Assembly (NCBI GenBank): GCA_019449635.1
Contig: JAGRPI010000037.1
Location: 1 to 60,187 of the forward strand
Source of the DNA: Candidatus Ferrigenium bremense
GTDB lineage: Bacteria > Pseudomonadota > Gammaproteobacteria > Burkholderiales > Gallionellaceae
DNA length: 60,187 bases
Direction of reading: 5' to 3'
Shown here: positions 18,024-27,423 of the stretch, in pieces
Layout of the letters: the number at the start of each line of letters is the position of its first letter
Position numbering within the stretch: position 1 is the stretch's first letter
The notes under the pieces: generated by a model
Database searches by the model: none
What the model saw: the letters and a program-made list of their open reading frames with translations, nothing else
Told to the model about the DNA's origin: nothing
Program-made: the position numbers and the translations under genes

Positions 18024-21000
18024 TCATCCCCTGAGTGTTGCCAGCATTTTCTCCAGCCGCTTCACCGACACGATCACCGGGGTCTTCAACTCCTGCGCGA
18101 ATAGCGACACGCGCAGCTCCTGCAGCAGCCAGGCGAATTCGTCCAAGCGCGGATCGGGCCTGCCCTGTTGCGCCTGGCGCAGCTTCTGCCACGCCTGCGA
18201 CAGCGGCTGCATCTGCGCCATGCACTGCGCGTCGCGCACCGGATTGGTGCGCAACTTTTCGATGCGCAGGCCGATCGCCTTGAGATAGCGCGGCACATGC
18301 TGCAGGCGCTCGTAGGGTGTCTCGGCGATGAAGCGCTTGTGCAGCAGCCATTCCAGTTGCGCGCGCACGTCCTGGTTGACCGGAGTGTTTGTTTTAATTT
18401 GAGGCAAATTTTTCTGCACCGCCTGGTATTCGCCAAGGATGTTGCCGACCAGCCGCGCGATCTCCTGCGCGACCAGCAGCAGGCGGTTCTTCGCCTCCCT
18501 GCCGCGCGCGGTGAACTCCGCCTCGCTTGCCGGCAGCGGGTCGTTCAGGCAGCAGCGCTCGAAAGTCGTCGCGAGGATCTGCTGCTGCAATTCCTGCTGC
18601 GTGCCGCTGAATGGGGAATTGGGCGCCATGAACAGCATGCCGAGGCGTTGCACATCGGGCAGGTTCTTCTCGAGATACTTCACCTGCTCTTTCAGCAGCA
18701 GCATGAACAGGCGGCACAGCCCGCCGCGATGCGCGGTCTGTGCGGCATCGCGCGTGTCGAAGGCGCGCAGCGCCACCGCGTCGCCGTCATCCACAAGCGC
18801 GTTGAACAGCGTGACCTTCTGCCCGGCACGCTGCACCTCGCGCGTCTCGGCGAACGCGCCGAAGCTCCACGCGGTATAGCGCTGCTCCGCAACCGCTGCG
18901 CCCTTTTCCTCCGCCACTGAAACGATGGCGGGCGCGACATGCGGCGCGAGCTCGCCGTGCAACTGCGCGAAGTTGCGCGACATGCCGAGCTGCCGCCCAT
19001 GTTCGTCCAGTACACGGAAATTCATCAACAGATGCGGCGGCAGCTGTTCGAGGCGGAACGCGTCAAGCGGCACGTCGAGCTGCTTCTGCTCGCGGATATA
19101 GCGCGCCAGCGCCTGCAGCAGCGGGGTACTGGAAGGTTGCACCTCGCGGCAGAACGTCGCCGCGAATTCCGGCACCGGCACCAGATGGCGGCGCAACCGC
19201 TGCGGCAGCGTCTTGACGAGCTGCTGCACTTTTTCCGCGAGCAGGCCGGGCACCAGCCACTCGCAGCGCGCAGCGCTCACCTGGTTGATGAGTGCGAGCG
19301 GCACGGTGAGCGTGACACCGTCGTCGTTCTTGCCGGGCGAGAAGTGGTAACCCAGCGCGAAGCTGACGCTGTCGATCTTCAGTTGCGGCGGGAACTGGTC
19401 GGTCGTGATGCCCGCCGCCTCGTGGCGCATCAGGTCGTATTTTTTCAGATAAAGCAGCCTTGCATCGGCACGTTCCGCCTCCTTGCGCCAGTGCTCGAAC
19501 GCCGCGCCGTTGTGGATGTGCGCAGGCACACGACTATCGTAGAAGGCGAAGATCAGCTCGTCGTCCACCAGCACGTCAGGGCGGCGCGCCTTGTGCTCCA
19601 GCGCCTCGATGTCGCGGATCAGCTTCTGGTTGTGTGCGAAAAACGGTGCCGGGGTGTTGAACTCGCCGTCGACCAGCGCCTGGCGGATGAACACCTCGCG
19701 CGACTCGGCGGGACTCATCGGCCCGTAATGCACGCGCTTCTTCGGGTTGATGACCAGCCCATAGAGCGTGCTGCGCTCGAAGGCAGCGACCTGCGCCGCC
19801 TTCTTCTCCCAGTGCGGATCGTAATAATGCCGCTTGATGAGGTGCGCACCGACCTCCTCCAGCCATTCAGGCTCGATGCGCGCCACGCAGCGCGCATACA
19901 GGCGGTGCGTCTCGACCAGTTCGCCCGCCATCACCCACTTCGCGCCCTTCTTCGCCAGCACCGAATTCGGCGCGATGAAGAACTTGATGCCGCGCGCGCC
20001 GAGGTATTCGTTGCCTTCCACGCTCTTCATGCCGATATTGCCGAGCAGCCCGCACAGCAGGGCCTTATGGATCTGTTCGTAGCTCGCCGGCTGTTCATTG
20101 CCGCGCATCCCCATCTCTGCGACCTGCGCGTGCAGCTGCTGGTGCAGTTCGCGCCACTCGCGCAGGCGCAGCGGCGACAGGAAGTTCTGCCGGCATTCCT
20201 CAGCCAGCTGGCGGTTGGATTTCTTGTGCGCCTTCGACACGTTACTGGCAAAGCCAGCCGTTTGCGGGAGAAGGCGCAAGGCGGCCACTCCCGCACCGGG
20301 CGGCTCCGCCGCACCGTGTCGTGGCCGCCCCACCGCCTGCTCGAACCACGCCCACAGCTTCAGGTAGGCGAGGAAGTCGGAGCGCTCGTCGGCAAAGCGC
20401 TTATGCGCGGCATCCGCCTCCTCCTGCCGCTCCAGCGGGCGCTCGCGCGGATCCTGAACCGACAGTGCGCTGGCGATGACAAGGATCTCCGTCAGGCAGT
20501 GATACTGCCTCCCCGCCAGCAGCAGGCGCGCGATCTTCGGGTCGAGCGGCAGCCTGGCCAGCTCGTGCCCGAGGGGAGTGAGCTGCCGCTCCTCGTCAAT
20601 CGCGTTGAGCTCGGCGAGCAACTGGTAGCCGTCGGCGATCATGCGCGGGGTGGGCGGCTCGATGAACGGAAACTCACTGACCTCACCCAACTCCAGCGCG
20701 CTCATGCGCAGGATCACGGTCGCCAGCGACACGCGGAAGATCTCCGGATCGGTGAATTCGGAGCGCTGCAAAAAATCCGCTTCGTCATACAGGCGGATGC
20801 ACACGCCGCTCATCACCCGCCCGCAGCGCCCGGCGCGCTGATTGGCGGCGGCACGCGAGATCTTTTCGATGTGCAACTGCTCGACTTTCTGGCGGATGCT
20901 GTAGCGGTTCACCCGCGCCAAGCCGCAGTCGATCACGTAGCCGATGTTGGGCACGGTCAGCGAGGTTTCCGCGACATTGGTCGCCAGCACCACGCGGCGC

Positions 21001-21875
21001 TGCGCGCCGGTCTTGAATACCCGGTCCTGTTCCGCCGCCGACAGCCGCGCGAACAGTGGCAGCACCTCGATACCTCTTGGGTGATGCTTGCGCAATGCCT
21101 CCGCCGTGTCGCGGATCTCGCGCTCGCCCGGCAGGAACACCAGCACGTCGCCGCGCAGTCCTCCGGCCGCCAGCTCGTCCAGCGCAGAACTCACCGCCTG
21201 CGGCACATCCTGCGTATCGCCTTCCTCGTTCACCTGCAACGGACGATAGCGCGTCTCGATCGGATAGCCGCGCCCCGACACCTCGACCACCGGCGCGTCG
21301 AAGTGTTTGGCGAAGCGCTCTGCATCCAGCGTGGCCGAAGTAATAATGAGTTTGAGATCGGGGCGGCGCGGCAATAACTGCTTGAGATAGCCGAGCAGGA
21401 AGTCGATATTGAGCGAGCGCTCGTGCGCCTCGTCGACGATCAGCGTGTCGTAGTTTCTCAGCAGCGGATCGCCGTGGATCTCCGCCAGCAGGATGCCGTC
21501 GGTCATCAGCTTGATGCTGGTGTCGGGCGACACCTTGTCATGGAAGCGCACCTTGTAGCCGACCGCGCCGCCCAGCTCGGTCTTCAGTTCGAACGCGATG
21601 CGTGACGCCACCGAGCGCGCCGCCACCCGGCGCGGCTGGGTATGGCCGGTGCAGCCCCGAATGCCGCGCCCCAGCGCCAGACAGATTTTCGGCAACTGGG
21701 TGGTCTTGCCCGAGCCGGTTTCGCCGCACACGATGACCACCTGGTTGGCGGCAATGGCGCGTGCCAAATCCTCGCGCTTGCCCACCACCGGCAGGTCGGC
21801 AGGAAATTCGATTGCAGCAAGGGAATCGAGCCGCGCCTTGCGCCGCAAGGCACTCTTTGATAACACGGTATTCAA
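18024..21875 (-). CDS. hrpA: ATP-dependent RNA helicase HrpA
   Basis: A 1283-residue DEAH-box helicase. It has Walker A GETGSGKTTQLPK, motif II DEAH (TLIVDEAHERSLNIDFLLGY), motif III SATLDAERF, motif VI QRAGRCGR, then the HA2 and OB-fold regions and the long C-terminal DUF3418 domain typical of proteobacterial HrpA. Length matches E. coli HrpA (1300). HrpA rescues stalled ribosomes and acts on mRNA. An Ala/Gly/Pro-rich insertion (VGRPRHGAAEPPGAGVAALR) lies about residue 520, encoded by a palindromic repeat at 20280-20329 that has a relative in anmK. Confidence 0.96.
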   Translation of the reverse strand: MNTVLSKSALRRKARLDSLAAIEFPADLPVVGKREDLARAIAANQVVIVCGETGSGKTTQLPKICLALGRGIRGCTGHTQPRRVAARSVASRIAFELKTELGGAVGYKVRFHDKVSPDTSIKLMTDGILLAEIHGDPLLRNYDTLIVDEAHERSLNIDFLLGYLKQLLPRRPDLKLIITSATLDAERFAKHFDAPVVEVSGRGYPIETRYRPLQVNEEGDTQDVPQAVSSALDELAAGGLRGDVLVFLPGEREIRDTAEALRKHHPRGIEVLPLFARLSAAEQDRVFKTGAQRRVVLATNVAETSLTVPNIGYVIDCGLARVNRYSIRQKVEQLHIEKISRAAANQRAGRCGRVMSGVCIRLYDEADFLQRSEFTDPEIFRVSLATVILRMSALELGEVSEFPFIEPPTPRMIADGYQLLAELNAIDEERQLTPLGHELARLPLDPKIARLLLAGRQYHCLTEILVIASALSVQDPRERPLERQEEADAAHKRFADERSDFLAYLKLWAWFEQAVGRPRHGAAEPPGAGVAALRLLPQTAGFASNVSKAHKKSNRQLAEECRQNFLSPLRLREWRELHQQLHAQVAEMGMRGNEQPASYEQIHKALLCGLLGNIGMKSVEGNEYLGARGIKFFIAPNSVLAKKGAKWVMAGELVETHRLYARCVARIEPEWLEEVGAHLIKRHYYDPHWEKKAAQVAAFERSTLYGLVINPKKRVHYGPMSPAESREVFIRQALVDGEFNTPAPFFAHNQKLIRDIEALEHKARRPDVLVDDELIFAFYDSRVPAHIHNGAAFEHWRKEAERADARLLYLKKYDLMRHEAAGITTDQFPPQLKIDSVSFALGYHFSPGKNDDGVTLTVPLALINQVSAARCEWLVPGLLAEKVQQLVKTLPQRLRRHLVPVPEFAATFCREVQPSSTPLLQALARYIREQKQLDVPLDAFRLEQLPPHLLMNFRVLDEHGRQLGMSRNFAQLHGELAPHVAPAIVSVAEEKGAAVAEQRYTAWSFGAFAETREVQRAGQKVTLFNALVDDGDAVALRAFDTRDAAQTAHRGGLCRLFMLLLKEQVKYLEKNLPDVQRLGMLFMAPNSPFSGTQQELQQQILATTFERCCLNDPLPASEAEFTARGREAKNRLLLVAQEIARLVGNILGEYQAVQKNLPQIKTNTPVNQDVRAQLEWLLHKRFIAETPYERLQHVPRYLKAIGLRIEKLRTNPVRDAQCMAQMQPLSQAWQKLRQAQQGRPDPRLDEFAWLLQELRVSLFAQELKTPVIVSVKRLEKMLATLRG
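20280..20329. repeat. GGCGGCCAC palindromic repeat inserted in hrpA
   Basis: A 50-bp element with outer arms GGCGGCCAC/GTGGCCGCC and an inner GGCGG/CCGCC palindrome. A copy with about 80% identity is at 37571-37617 inside anmK. Confidence 0.75.
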
Positions 21876-22189
21876 GGTTTATTGGCCAAATGAGAAAGAC
21901 TAGCATATAGCCAATCCTTCAATCTGCGAGCGGCTTGAACACTTGTGCAAGTCTTCAATTGCATTATATTTTCGTCTTATAAATCATTTGTGCAGAGCTG
22001 ATGGAGTTCAGTGCAATTTCCATTGCATTTTGCGTTTGCATTGCCTGAAACCAGCATGGCGACTGTAATTTCGCCTTGCTTCGATGCGGAAAAACCCTAC
22101 TCCCAAAAGCCCTATTTTTTGACATTTACATATACAGTTGATAGCCTACGCGCTGCTGTACCATTATCAATTAACCAAGGAATTTTCAT
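21876..22189. other. Intergenic region upstream of hrpA and of the small peptide gene
   Basis: A noncoding 314-bp stretch, AT-richer than its surroundings. It should hold the hrpA promoter on the minus strand. For the plus strand a TTGACA hexamer is at 22119-22124, with only a weak -10 candidate (TAGCCT at 22142). An open frame at 22011 has no ribosome site and no recognisable protein, so it is not called. Confidence 0.5.
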
Positions 22190-22258
22190 ATGTTTTTGTC
22201 AATGCTGCCCATCGCCATCGCCATCGTCGCCATCCTCCTTGTCATTTACTTCAGTTAG
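22190..22258 (+). CDS. 22-residue hydrophobic membrane peptide
   Basis: A short open frame encoding MFLSMLPIAIAIVAILLVIY plus FS, essentially one membrane helix. It has an AAGGAA ribosome site 7 bases before the ATG, a possible TTGACA promoter element at 22119, and a strong terminator at 22338-22367, so it sits in its own short transcription unit. No homolog is recognised. It resembles other single-helix small proteins that attach to larger membrane complexes or act as type I toxins. The alternative is that the transcript is a noncoding RNA and the frame is chance. Confidence 0.55.
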   Translation: MFLSMLPIAIAIVAILLVIYFS

Positions 22259-22337
22259 CAAAATCTGCCTGGTATCAAAATCAGGCAAGGCGGGCGATAG
22301 CCTGGCCTTTAATGAAGGCTGTTGGCTTTAAGGTAAG

Positions 22338-22367
22338 GGGACTCGATTTTCGAGTCCCTTTTCTTTT
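22338..22367 (+). terminator. Intrinsic terminator of the small peptide transcript
   Basis: An eight-base perfect stem GGGACTCG/CGAGTCCC with an ATTTT loop is followed by TTTTCTTTT on the plus strand. Confidence 0.85.
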
Positions 22368-22406
22368 GAGTCTCTTCCTGCTCTTCGAAAATTCACCTTC
22401 GATACA

Positions 22407-22440
22407 TAAAAAACGAAAGGCCTGCATCACTGCAAGCCTT
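22407..22440 (-). terminator. Terminator of the rpsU-yqeY-dnaG-rpoD-tRNA operon
   Basis: On the minus strand AAGGCTTGCA and TGCAGGCCTT pair (one T-G wobble) around GTGA, then CGTTTTTT follows. It lies 9 bp after the tRNA CCA end. Confidence 0.8.
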
Positions 22441-22448
22441 GAGTTTAT

Positions 22449-22525
22449 TGGTGGGTCGTGAAGGACTTGAACCTTCGACCAAAGGATTATGAGTCCTCTG
22501 CTCTGACCAACTGAGCTAACGACCC
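22449..22525 (-). tRNA. tRNA with anticodon CAT (Met or Ile2)
   Basis: A 77-nt cloverleaf with acceptor GGGTCGT/ACGACCC, D arm AGCTCAGTTGGTCAGAGC, anticodon loop CTCATAA (CAT at 22489-22491), T arm GAAGGTTCAAGTCCTTC and encoded CCA. The acceptor stem is identical to that of E. coli tRNA-Lys, so this may be the lysidine-modified tRNA-Ile2, not Met. The 5' end is only 8 bp after the rpoD stop, so it should be cut from the rpoD mRNA. Confidence 0.9.
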
Positions 22526-22533
22526 GGAAATGA

Positions 22534-24468
22534 TCAGCCTTCGCTGTCGAGAAAGCTCTTGAGTTTCTCGGAACGCGACGGATGGCGCAACTTGCGCAGT
22601 GCCTTGGCCTCGATCTGGCGTATACGTTCGCGGGTCACGTCAAACTGCTTGCCGACTTCTTCCAGCGTATGGTCGGTGTTCATTTCGATGCCGAAGCGCA
22701 TGCGCAATACCTTGGCCTCGCGCTGGGTCAGGCTGTCGAGAATGTCCGCCGTTGCGCCGCGCAGGCTCTCGTAAATCGCCGCATCGATCGGTACGACGGT
22801 ATTCGAGTCTTCGATGAAATCGCCCAGGTGCGAATCATCGTCGTCGCCCACCGGCGTTTCCATGGAGATCGGCTCTTTGGCGATTTTCAGGATCTTGTGG
22901 ATTTTATCTTCCGGCATCTCCATCTTGATGGCCAGGGTCGCCACATCCGGTTCCAGGCCGGTCTCCTGCATGATCTGCCGCGAGATGCGATTCATCTTGT
23001 TGATGGTTTCGATCATGTGCACCGGGATACGGATGGTGCGTGCCTGGTCGGCGATGGAACGGGTAATCGCCTGGCGGATCCACCAGGTCGCATAGGTCGA
23101 GAACTTGTAGCCGCGGCGGTATTCGAACTTGTCCACCGCCTTCATCAGTCCGATGTTGCCTTCCTGGATCAGGTCGAGGAATTGCAGGCCGCGGTTGGTG
23201 TATTTCTTGGCGATGGAGATCACCAGGCGCAGGTTGGCCTCGATCATGTCGCGCTTGGCGCGGCGTGCCTTGGCTTCGCCGTTGGTCATCTGCTTGTTGA
23301 TTTCCTTCAGGTCCTTGATCGGGATCCCGACGCGCCGCTCCAGATCCAGCAGGTGCTGTTGCTGCTCGACGATGGCGTGCTGATAGCGTCCCAGCGTTTC
23401 ACTGTAAGGCTTCTTCGCCTTCAGTTCCTGCGTGACCCATTGCAGGTTGTCTTCATTGCCCGGGAACACCTTGATGAAATGCGGGCGCGGCATCTTGCCC
23501 TTGGCCACGCACATGTCCTGGATGCTGCGTTCGCAACGGCGCACCTCTTCAACCAAGCCGCGCATGGTGTCGCACAGTGCATCCACCTGTTTCGCGGAGA
23601 AACGGAAGTTCATCAATTCGTCAGAGATGCCGGACTGGAACTTGTCGTATTGCTTGCTGCGGTAGCCGTATTTTTCGTAAGCCTTGCCCATCTTGTTGAA
23701 CAGGTCGGCAATCACGGCAAAACGCGACAGCGCATCGGCCTTGAGCTGCGCCAGATTGGCGGCGGCAGCGGCAGCGGTCGCCTCTTCGTCTTCTTCCTCG
23801 TCGGCGGCATGGTTGCCGACCTCCTCTGCTTCTTCCGCTTCTTCATCACCCTCGGCGCCGATGATCGCTTCATCTGCGGTATCCACAAAGCCGTCGATCA
23901 GCTCGTCGATGCGCATCTGGTCGTGTTCGATTTTCGTGGCCAGCGCCAGGATTTCAGCAATCGTCGCCGGGCATGCGGAAATCGCCTGGATCATGTGCTT
24001 CAGGCCTTCCTCGATGCGCTTGGCGATCTCGATTTCCTTCTCGCGGGTAAGTAGCTCGACCGTGCCCATTTCGCGCATATACATGCGCACCGGGTCGGTG
24101 GTGCGGCCGAATTCCGAGTCCACCGTGGACAGCGCGGCTTCGGCCTCCTCGGCGGCATCCTCATCGGCCGCCACGGGTGCGGTATCCGTCATGATCAGCG
24201 TTTCGGCATCGGGAGCGACATCGCACACCGAGATGCCCATGTCGTTGATCATGCTCACCACGCCTTCGATCTGCTCGACTTCGAGCATATCCGGCAAATG
24301 GTCGTTGATCTCCGCGTAGGTCAGGTAGCCGCGCTCCTTGCCCAGCACAATCAAGGCTTTCAGGCGCGTGCGCCGCGCCTCGATATCCTGCTGCTGGTCA
24401 ACGACCTGCAGCGGAATATCGACAGCTTGTTTCTTGTCCTGTTTTTTCTTGTCTTTAGGCTTTGCCAT
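22534..24468 (-). CDS. rpoD: RNA polymerase primary sigma factor (sigma 70)
   Basis: A 644-residue primary sigma factor. Region 1.1 is at the N terminus, with region 1.2 ([20 protein letters not shown]) after it. The acidic non-conserved region is marked by runs of Glu and Ala, and regions 2.1-2.4 include [15 protein letters not shown]. Region 3 and region 4.2 follow ([20 protein letters not shown]). The ATG at 24468 gives [13 protein letters not shown] and is preferred to the longer frame. It is the last protein gene of the macromolecular synthesis operon. Confidence 0.97.
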   Translation of the reverse strand: MAKPKDKKKQDKKQAVDIPLQVVDQQQDIEARRTRLKALIVLGKERGYLTYAEINDHLPDMLEVEQIEGVVSMINDMGISVCDVAPDAETLIMTDTAPVAADEDAAEEAEAALSTVDSEFGRTTDPVRMYMREMGTVELLTREKEIEIAKRIEEGLKHMIQAISACPATIAEILALATKIEHDQMRIDELIDGFVDTADEAIIGAEGDEEAEEAEEVGNHAADEEEDEEATAAAAAANLAQLKADALSRFAVIADLFNKMGKAYEKYGYRSKQYDKFQSGISDELMNFRFSAKQVDALCDTMRGLVEEVRRCERSIQDMCVAKGKMPRPHFIKVFPGNEDNLQWVTQELKAKKPYSETLGRYQHAIVEQQQHLLDLERRVGIPIKDLKEINKQMTNGEAKARRAKRDMIEANLRLVISIAKKYTNRGLQFLDLIQEGNIGLMKAVDKFEYRRGYKFSTYATWWIRQAITRSIADQARTIRIPVHMIETINKMNRISRQIMQETGLEPDVATLAIKMEMPEDKIHKILKIAKEPISMETPVGDDDDSHLGDFIEDSNTVVPIDAAIYESLRGATADILDSLTQREAKVLRMRFGIEMNTDHTLEEVGKQFDVTRERIRQIEAKALRKLRHPSRSEKLKSFLDSEG

Positions 24469-24555
24469 ATTCAGATTCCCAATTGCGTGATGCCGCGCAG
24501 AAAAGCGGCGGATTATACCTGATTTCCTCAACCATTTCTTAACCTTGCTAGATAG

Positions 24556-26283
24556 TTAGCCGCGTTGCAACAGCTGCAGGTATTGCTCGCGTTCCTGGCC
24601 GGTCAGGTTGGACCAACCTTTAGCTTCCAGGATTTGCCGCTGCTGCCGGCGCTGCCCTTCATTGAGCCTGCCCATCAATCCTTCAAACTCCGCCGCGACA
24701 TCGAAATCTTCGCCCCAATTCAACATATCCGCCTCTGCTGCTGCCAGGGTTTTCTCATGCGCCGTGCCTTGAAACATCTGCATCAGCGCGGTGCCGTTCA
24801 CCTCACACCCTGCTTTGCGCAACACATAAAGCACCGCTGCCACCGCCTCGGCCTCGGCACCTTCGCCATGCCAGTCAGCGCGGATCTGCACACTCAGTGC
24901 CGGCTGTGAAATCAGGCATTGCAGCAATAACCGATGCGCCGAAGGCGCTGCACGCCCGGCTTTTTGGAAGGCACGCGGCGCCGTGCGCGCGACCGGTTTG
25001 ATTTCATACAGTGCCTCCAGTTCCGCCTGGCTCACGCCGGCGAGCGCCGCGACTTCCTTGCGCAGCAGCAACGCGGTGGTTGGCGCGGTGATCGCGGTCA
25101 GCAACGGTTTGGCGCGCTGCAGCAATTGATTGCGCCCTTCCTGGCTGCGCAAATCCAGTTCCGCGCTGGCTTCGCGCAGCAGGTAGGCGGACAACGGCAT
25201 CGCCTCGCGCACGCGCTGCTCGAAGGCGTCCTTGCCGAATTCGCGGATGAAACTGTCGGGGTCGTGCTCGACCGGCAGGAACAGGAAGCTGATGCGCTTG
25301 CCGTCCTGCAAATAGGGCAGCGCGTTTTCCAGCGCGCGCCATGCCGCGCGCTGCCCGGCCTTGTCGCCGTCGAAACAGAATACGATGTGCCCGGTCAGGC
25401 GCAGCAATTTCTGCACGTGATATGGCGTGGTCGCCGTACCCAGTGTCGCCACGGCATATTCCACGCCATGTTGCGCGAGCGCCACCACATCCATATAGCC
25501 TTCCACCACCAGCACCTGCTGCGCGGCACGGATGGCTTTTTGCGCCTGGAACAGGCCGTACAGTTCGCGGCCTTTTTCGAACAGCGGCGTTTCCGGCGAG
25601 TTGAGGTATTTTGGCTCGCCCTTGTCCAGCACCCGCCCGCCGAAGCCGATGACCTGACCGCGCACATTGACGATGGGGAACATGATGCGGTCGCGGAAGC
25701 GGTCGTAGCGCTTCCCCTCGTCGCCGGCGATCACCAGGCCGGTCTCGCTCAGCGTGCCGCTCTGGTAATCCGGGAAGGCCGCCGCAAGGTTCTGCCACGC
25801 ATCCGGCGCGTAGCCGATGCCGAACTTCGCGGCGATTTCACCGGAGAGGCCGCGCTGCTTGAGGTAGTCGATCGCGCGCGGCGACTGCTTGAGTTGCTCG
25901 CGGTAATAGCGCGTGGTGGCTTGCATCACTTCATACAGATCCGGCGCAACTTTCTGGGCGTATTCTCTCTGGGCATCGCCCGCGGCGGGGAGTTCGCGGG
26001 GGATCTCCAGGCCGGCGCCGCGCGCCAGTTCCTCGATCGCCTCGACATAGCCGAATCCGGCGTGCTCCATGACGAAGCCGATCGCCGTGCCATGCGCGCC
26101 GCAGCCGAAGCAATGGTAGAACTGCTTGGACTGGCTGACGGTGAACGAGGGGGATTTTTCGTTGTGGAACGGGCAGCAGGCCACGAAATTCGCGCCGGCC
26201 TTCTTGAGCGGCACGTAGCGCTCGACCACGTCCACGATATCGAGACGATTAAGCAGGTCCTGAATAAAACTTTTCGGAATCAA
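24556..26283 (-). CDS. dnaG: DNA primase
   Basis: A 575-residue primase that makes RNA primers for replication. It has the CHC2 zinc finger (CCPFHNEKSPSFTV, then FYHCFGCGAHG), the RNAP basic core, the TOPRIM domain (VVEGYMDVVALAQHG, then FCFDGDKAGQRAAW) and the C-terminal DnaB-binding domain. The start is chosen as TTG at 26283, giving LIPKSFIQDLL as in other DnaG proteins, with AAAGGTG in front. ATG codons 5 and 9 codons upstream lack a ribosome site. It lies between yqeY and rpoD. Confidence 0.95.
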   Translation of the reverse strand: MIPKSFIQDLLNRLDIVDVVERYVPLKKAGANFVACCPFHNEKSPSFTVSQSKQFYHCFGCGAHGTAIGFVMEHAGFGYVEAIEELARGAGLEIPRELPAAGDAQREYAQKVAPDLYEVMQATTRYYREQLKQSPRAIDYLKQRGLSGEIAAKFGIGYAPDAWQNLAAAFPDYQSGTLSETGLVIAGDEGKRYDRFRDRIMFPIVNVRGQVIGFGGRVLDKGEPKYLNSPETPLFEKGRELYGLFQAQKAIRAAQQVLVVEGYMDVVALAQHGVEYAVATLGTATTPYHVQKLLRLTGHIVFCFDGDKAGQRAAWRALENALPYLQDGKRISFLFLPVEHDPDSFIREFGKDAFEQRVREAMPLSAYLLREASAELDLRSQEGRNQLLQRAKPLLTAITAPTTALLLRKEVAALAGVSQAELEALYEIKPVARTAPRAFQKAGRAAPSAHRLLLQCLISQPALSVQIRADWHGEGAEAEAVAAVLYVLRKAGCEVNGTALMQMFQGTAHEKTLAAAEADMLNWGEDFDVAAEFEGLMGRLNEGQRRQQRQILEAKGWSNLTGQEREQYLQLLQRG

Positions 26284-26337
26284 GCCCGCACCTTTCATCG
26301 CTGCCGGCAAAGCGCCGGTGGAACGGTTAACCGGGAA

Positions 26338-26784
26338 TTACTTGGATAGTTGCACCTTGATCAGGGCGGAAACCTTGCCCATATCGGCGCGACCGGCCAA
26401 TTTGGGTTTGATCGCGCCCATCACCTTGCCCATGTCTTGCGGGCCCGTCGCGCCGGTTGCGGCAATCGCTTCGGCCACGGCGGAGGCGATTTCACCCTCG
26501 CTGAGCTGCTGCGGCATATAGGTAGCCAGCACGCTCATTTCAAATTTTTCGACATCCGCCAAATCCTGGCGGCCTGCCGCTTCGTACTGGCTGATGGAAT
26601 CGCGCCGCTGCTTGTTCATCTTTTCGATGATGGCGACGATATCCGCATCCGACAATTCGATGCGCTCGTCCACCTCGCGCTGCTTCAGCGCGGCGAGCAA
26701 CAGGCGAACCGCCCCGAGACGCGCCGTATCCTTGGCGCGCATCGCGGCTTTCATGTCTTCGGTAATTTGCTGCTTGAGACTCAT
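26338..26784 (-). CDS. yqeY: GatB/YqeY domain protein
   Basis: A 148-residue YqeY-family protein: SLKQQITEDMKAAMRAKD at the N terminus and the GatB-like C-terminal domain with MGKVMGAIKPKLAGRADMG. The family is related to the tail of the tRNA amidotransferase GatB, but its role is unclear. It lies between rpsU and dnaG, a place it holds in many proteobacteria. The start at 26784 is directly preceded by one arm of a 141-bp palindromic element, which replaces the usual leader, and there is no good ribosome site. Confidence 0.92.
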   Translation of the reverse strand: MSLKQQITEDMKAAMRAKDTARLGAVRLLLAALKQREVDERIELSDADIVAIIEKMNKQRRDSISQYEAAGRQDLADVEKFEMSVLATYMPQQLSEGEIASAVAEAIAATGATGPQDMGKVMGAIKPKLAGRADMGKVSALIKVQLSK

Positions 26785-26925
26785 GGGCACTTCTATAAAT
26801 CCAGATTTCATTCCAACTGCGGCGTTGCTCAGAAATTTTTTTGCTCACATATAAACCATATGCGTCGCGGCAAAAATTTCTTCGCGTCTTGCATTTGGAC
26901 GAACTCTGAATTTCTAGAAGCGCCC
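26785..26925. repeat. 141-bp near-palindromic element between rpsU and yqeY
   Basis: The left end GGGCACTTCTATAAATCCAG and the reverse complement of the right end, GGGCGCTTCTAGAAATTCAG, match at 16 of 20 positions. The match continues inward with gaps (AGAAATTTTT on both sides). It may be a small non-autonomous mobile element or an RNA hairpin/processing site. It carries no open frame of note. Confidence 0.75.
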
Positions 26926-26983
26926 AAATGTCGAAATCGGTTGCTACGCCCAGAGCAGGCGCGGCAGATCGGAAAAGGCCAAA

Positions 26984-27196
26984 TCAGTACAGCTTGGGAG
27001 GAAGGGTCTGGCTGCGCAGACGCTTGTAATGGCGTTTCACGGCGGCAGCCAGCTTGCGCTTACGCTCTGCGGTAGGCTTCTCGTAAAATTCGCGGGCACG
27101 CAGATCGGTCAGCAGACCGGTTTTTTCCACGGAGCGCTTGAAGCGGCGCATCGCGACTTCGAACGGCTCATTCTCTTTAACTCGTACAGTTGTCAT
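26984..27196 (-). CDS. rpsU: 30S ribosomal protein S21
   Basis: A 70-residue bS21: [20 protein letters not shown] at the N terminus, basic C terminus [17 protein letters not shown]. The ATG at 27196 starts the known N terminus MTTVRV. It heads the macromolecular synthesis operon, with a sigma-70 promoter at 27233-27261. Confidence 0.96.
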   Translation of the reverse strand: MTTVRVKENEPFEVAMRRFKRSVEKTGLLTDLRAREFYEKPTAERKRKLAAAVKRHYKRLRSQTLPPKLY

Positions 27197-27232
27197 GAAC
27201 AAACTACCTTCTACCAAAAAATTGAGGGCGCG

Positions 27233-27261
27233 ATTCTAGCAAAACAGCCCGCCCCCCACAA
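27233..27261 (-). promoter_or_regulatory. Sigma-70 promoter of rpsU operon
   Basis: On the minus strand TTGTGG, 17-bp spacer, then extended TGC-TAGAAT. It ends about 37 bp before the rpsU ATG. Confidence 0.6.
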
Positions 27262-27319
27262 CCACAATTTATTTCCGCCAGAATACGCCACTCCCGCCCG
27301 CCCGATGGCGCCACCCAAA

Positions 27320-27348
27320 TTGACTTCACCCCGACAGAATGCTACTTT
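27320..27348 (+). promoter_or_regulatory. Possible promoter of the zorABC operon
   Basis: TTGACT, 17-bp spacer, TACTTT with a TGC extended -10 just before it, 76 bp upstream of the zorA ATG. Confidence 0.4.
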
Positions 27349-27423
27349 CGCGGCAAGGACGCGGGATACGTCCAGCGCCCTCCTGAGTTCAGTGCTCCTG
27401 CTACGATTCCATTGACCACATAA

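Noticed and set aside
18939..21377. 812-codon open frame on the plus strand
   Set aside because: It lies fully antisense to hrpA, has His/Arg/Gln-rich low-complexity translation typical of a GC-rich shadow frame, and no domain.
22011..22331. 106-codon frame overlapping the small peptide gene
   Set aside because: No ribosome site, ends in low-complexity Ser/Pro, and it overlaps the better supported 22-codon frame and terminator region.
22582..24054. 490-codon open frame antisense to rpoD
   Set aside because: Mirror of the sigma factor; no ribosome site, and hydrophobic pattern follows rpoD codons.
24934..26349. 471-codon open frame antisense to dnaG
   Set aside because: Arg/His/Gln-rich shadow; dnaG is certain on the other strand.
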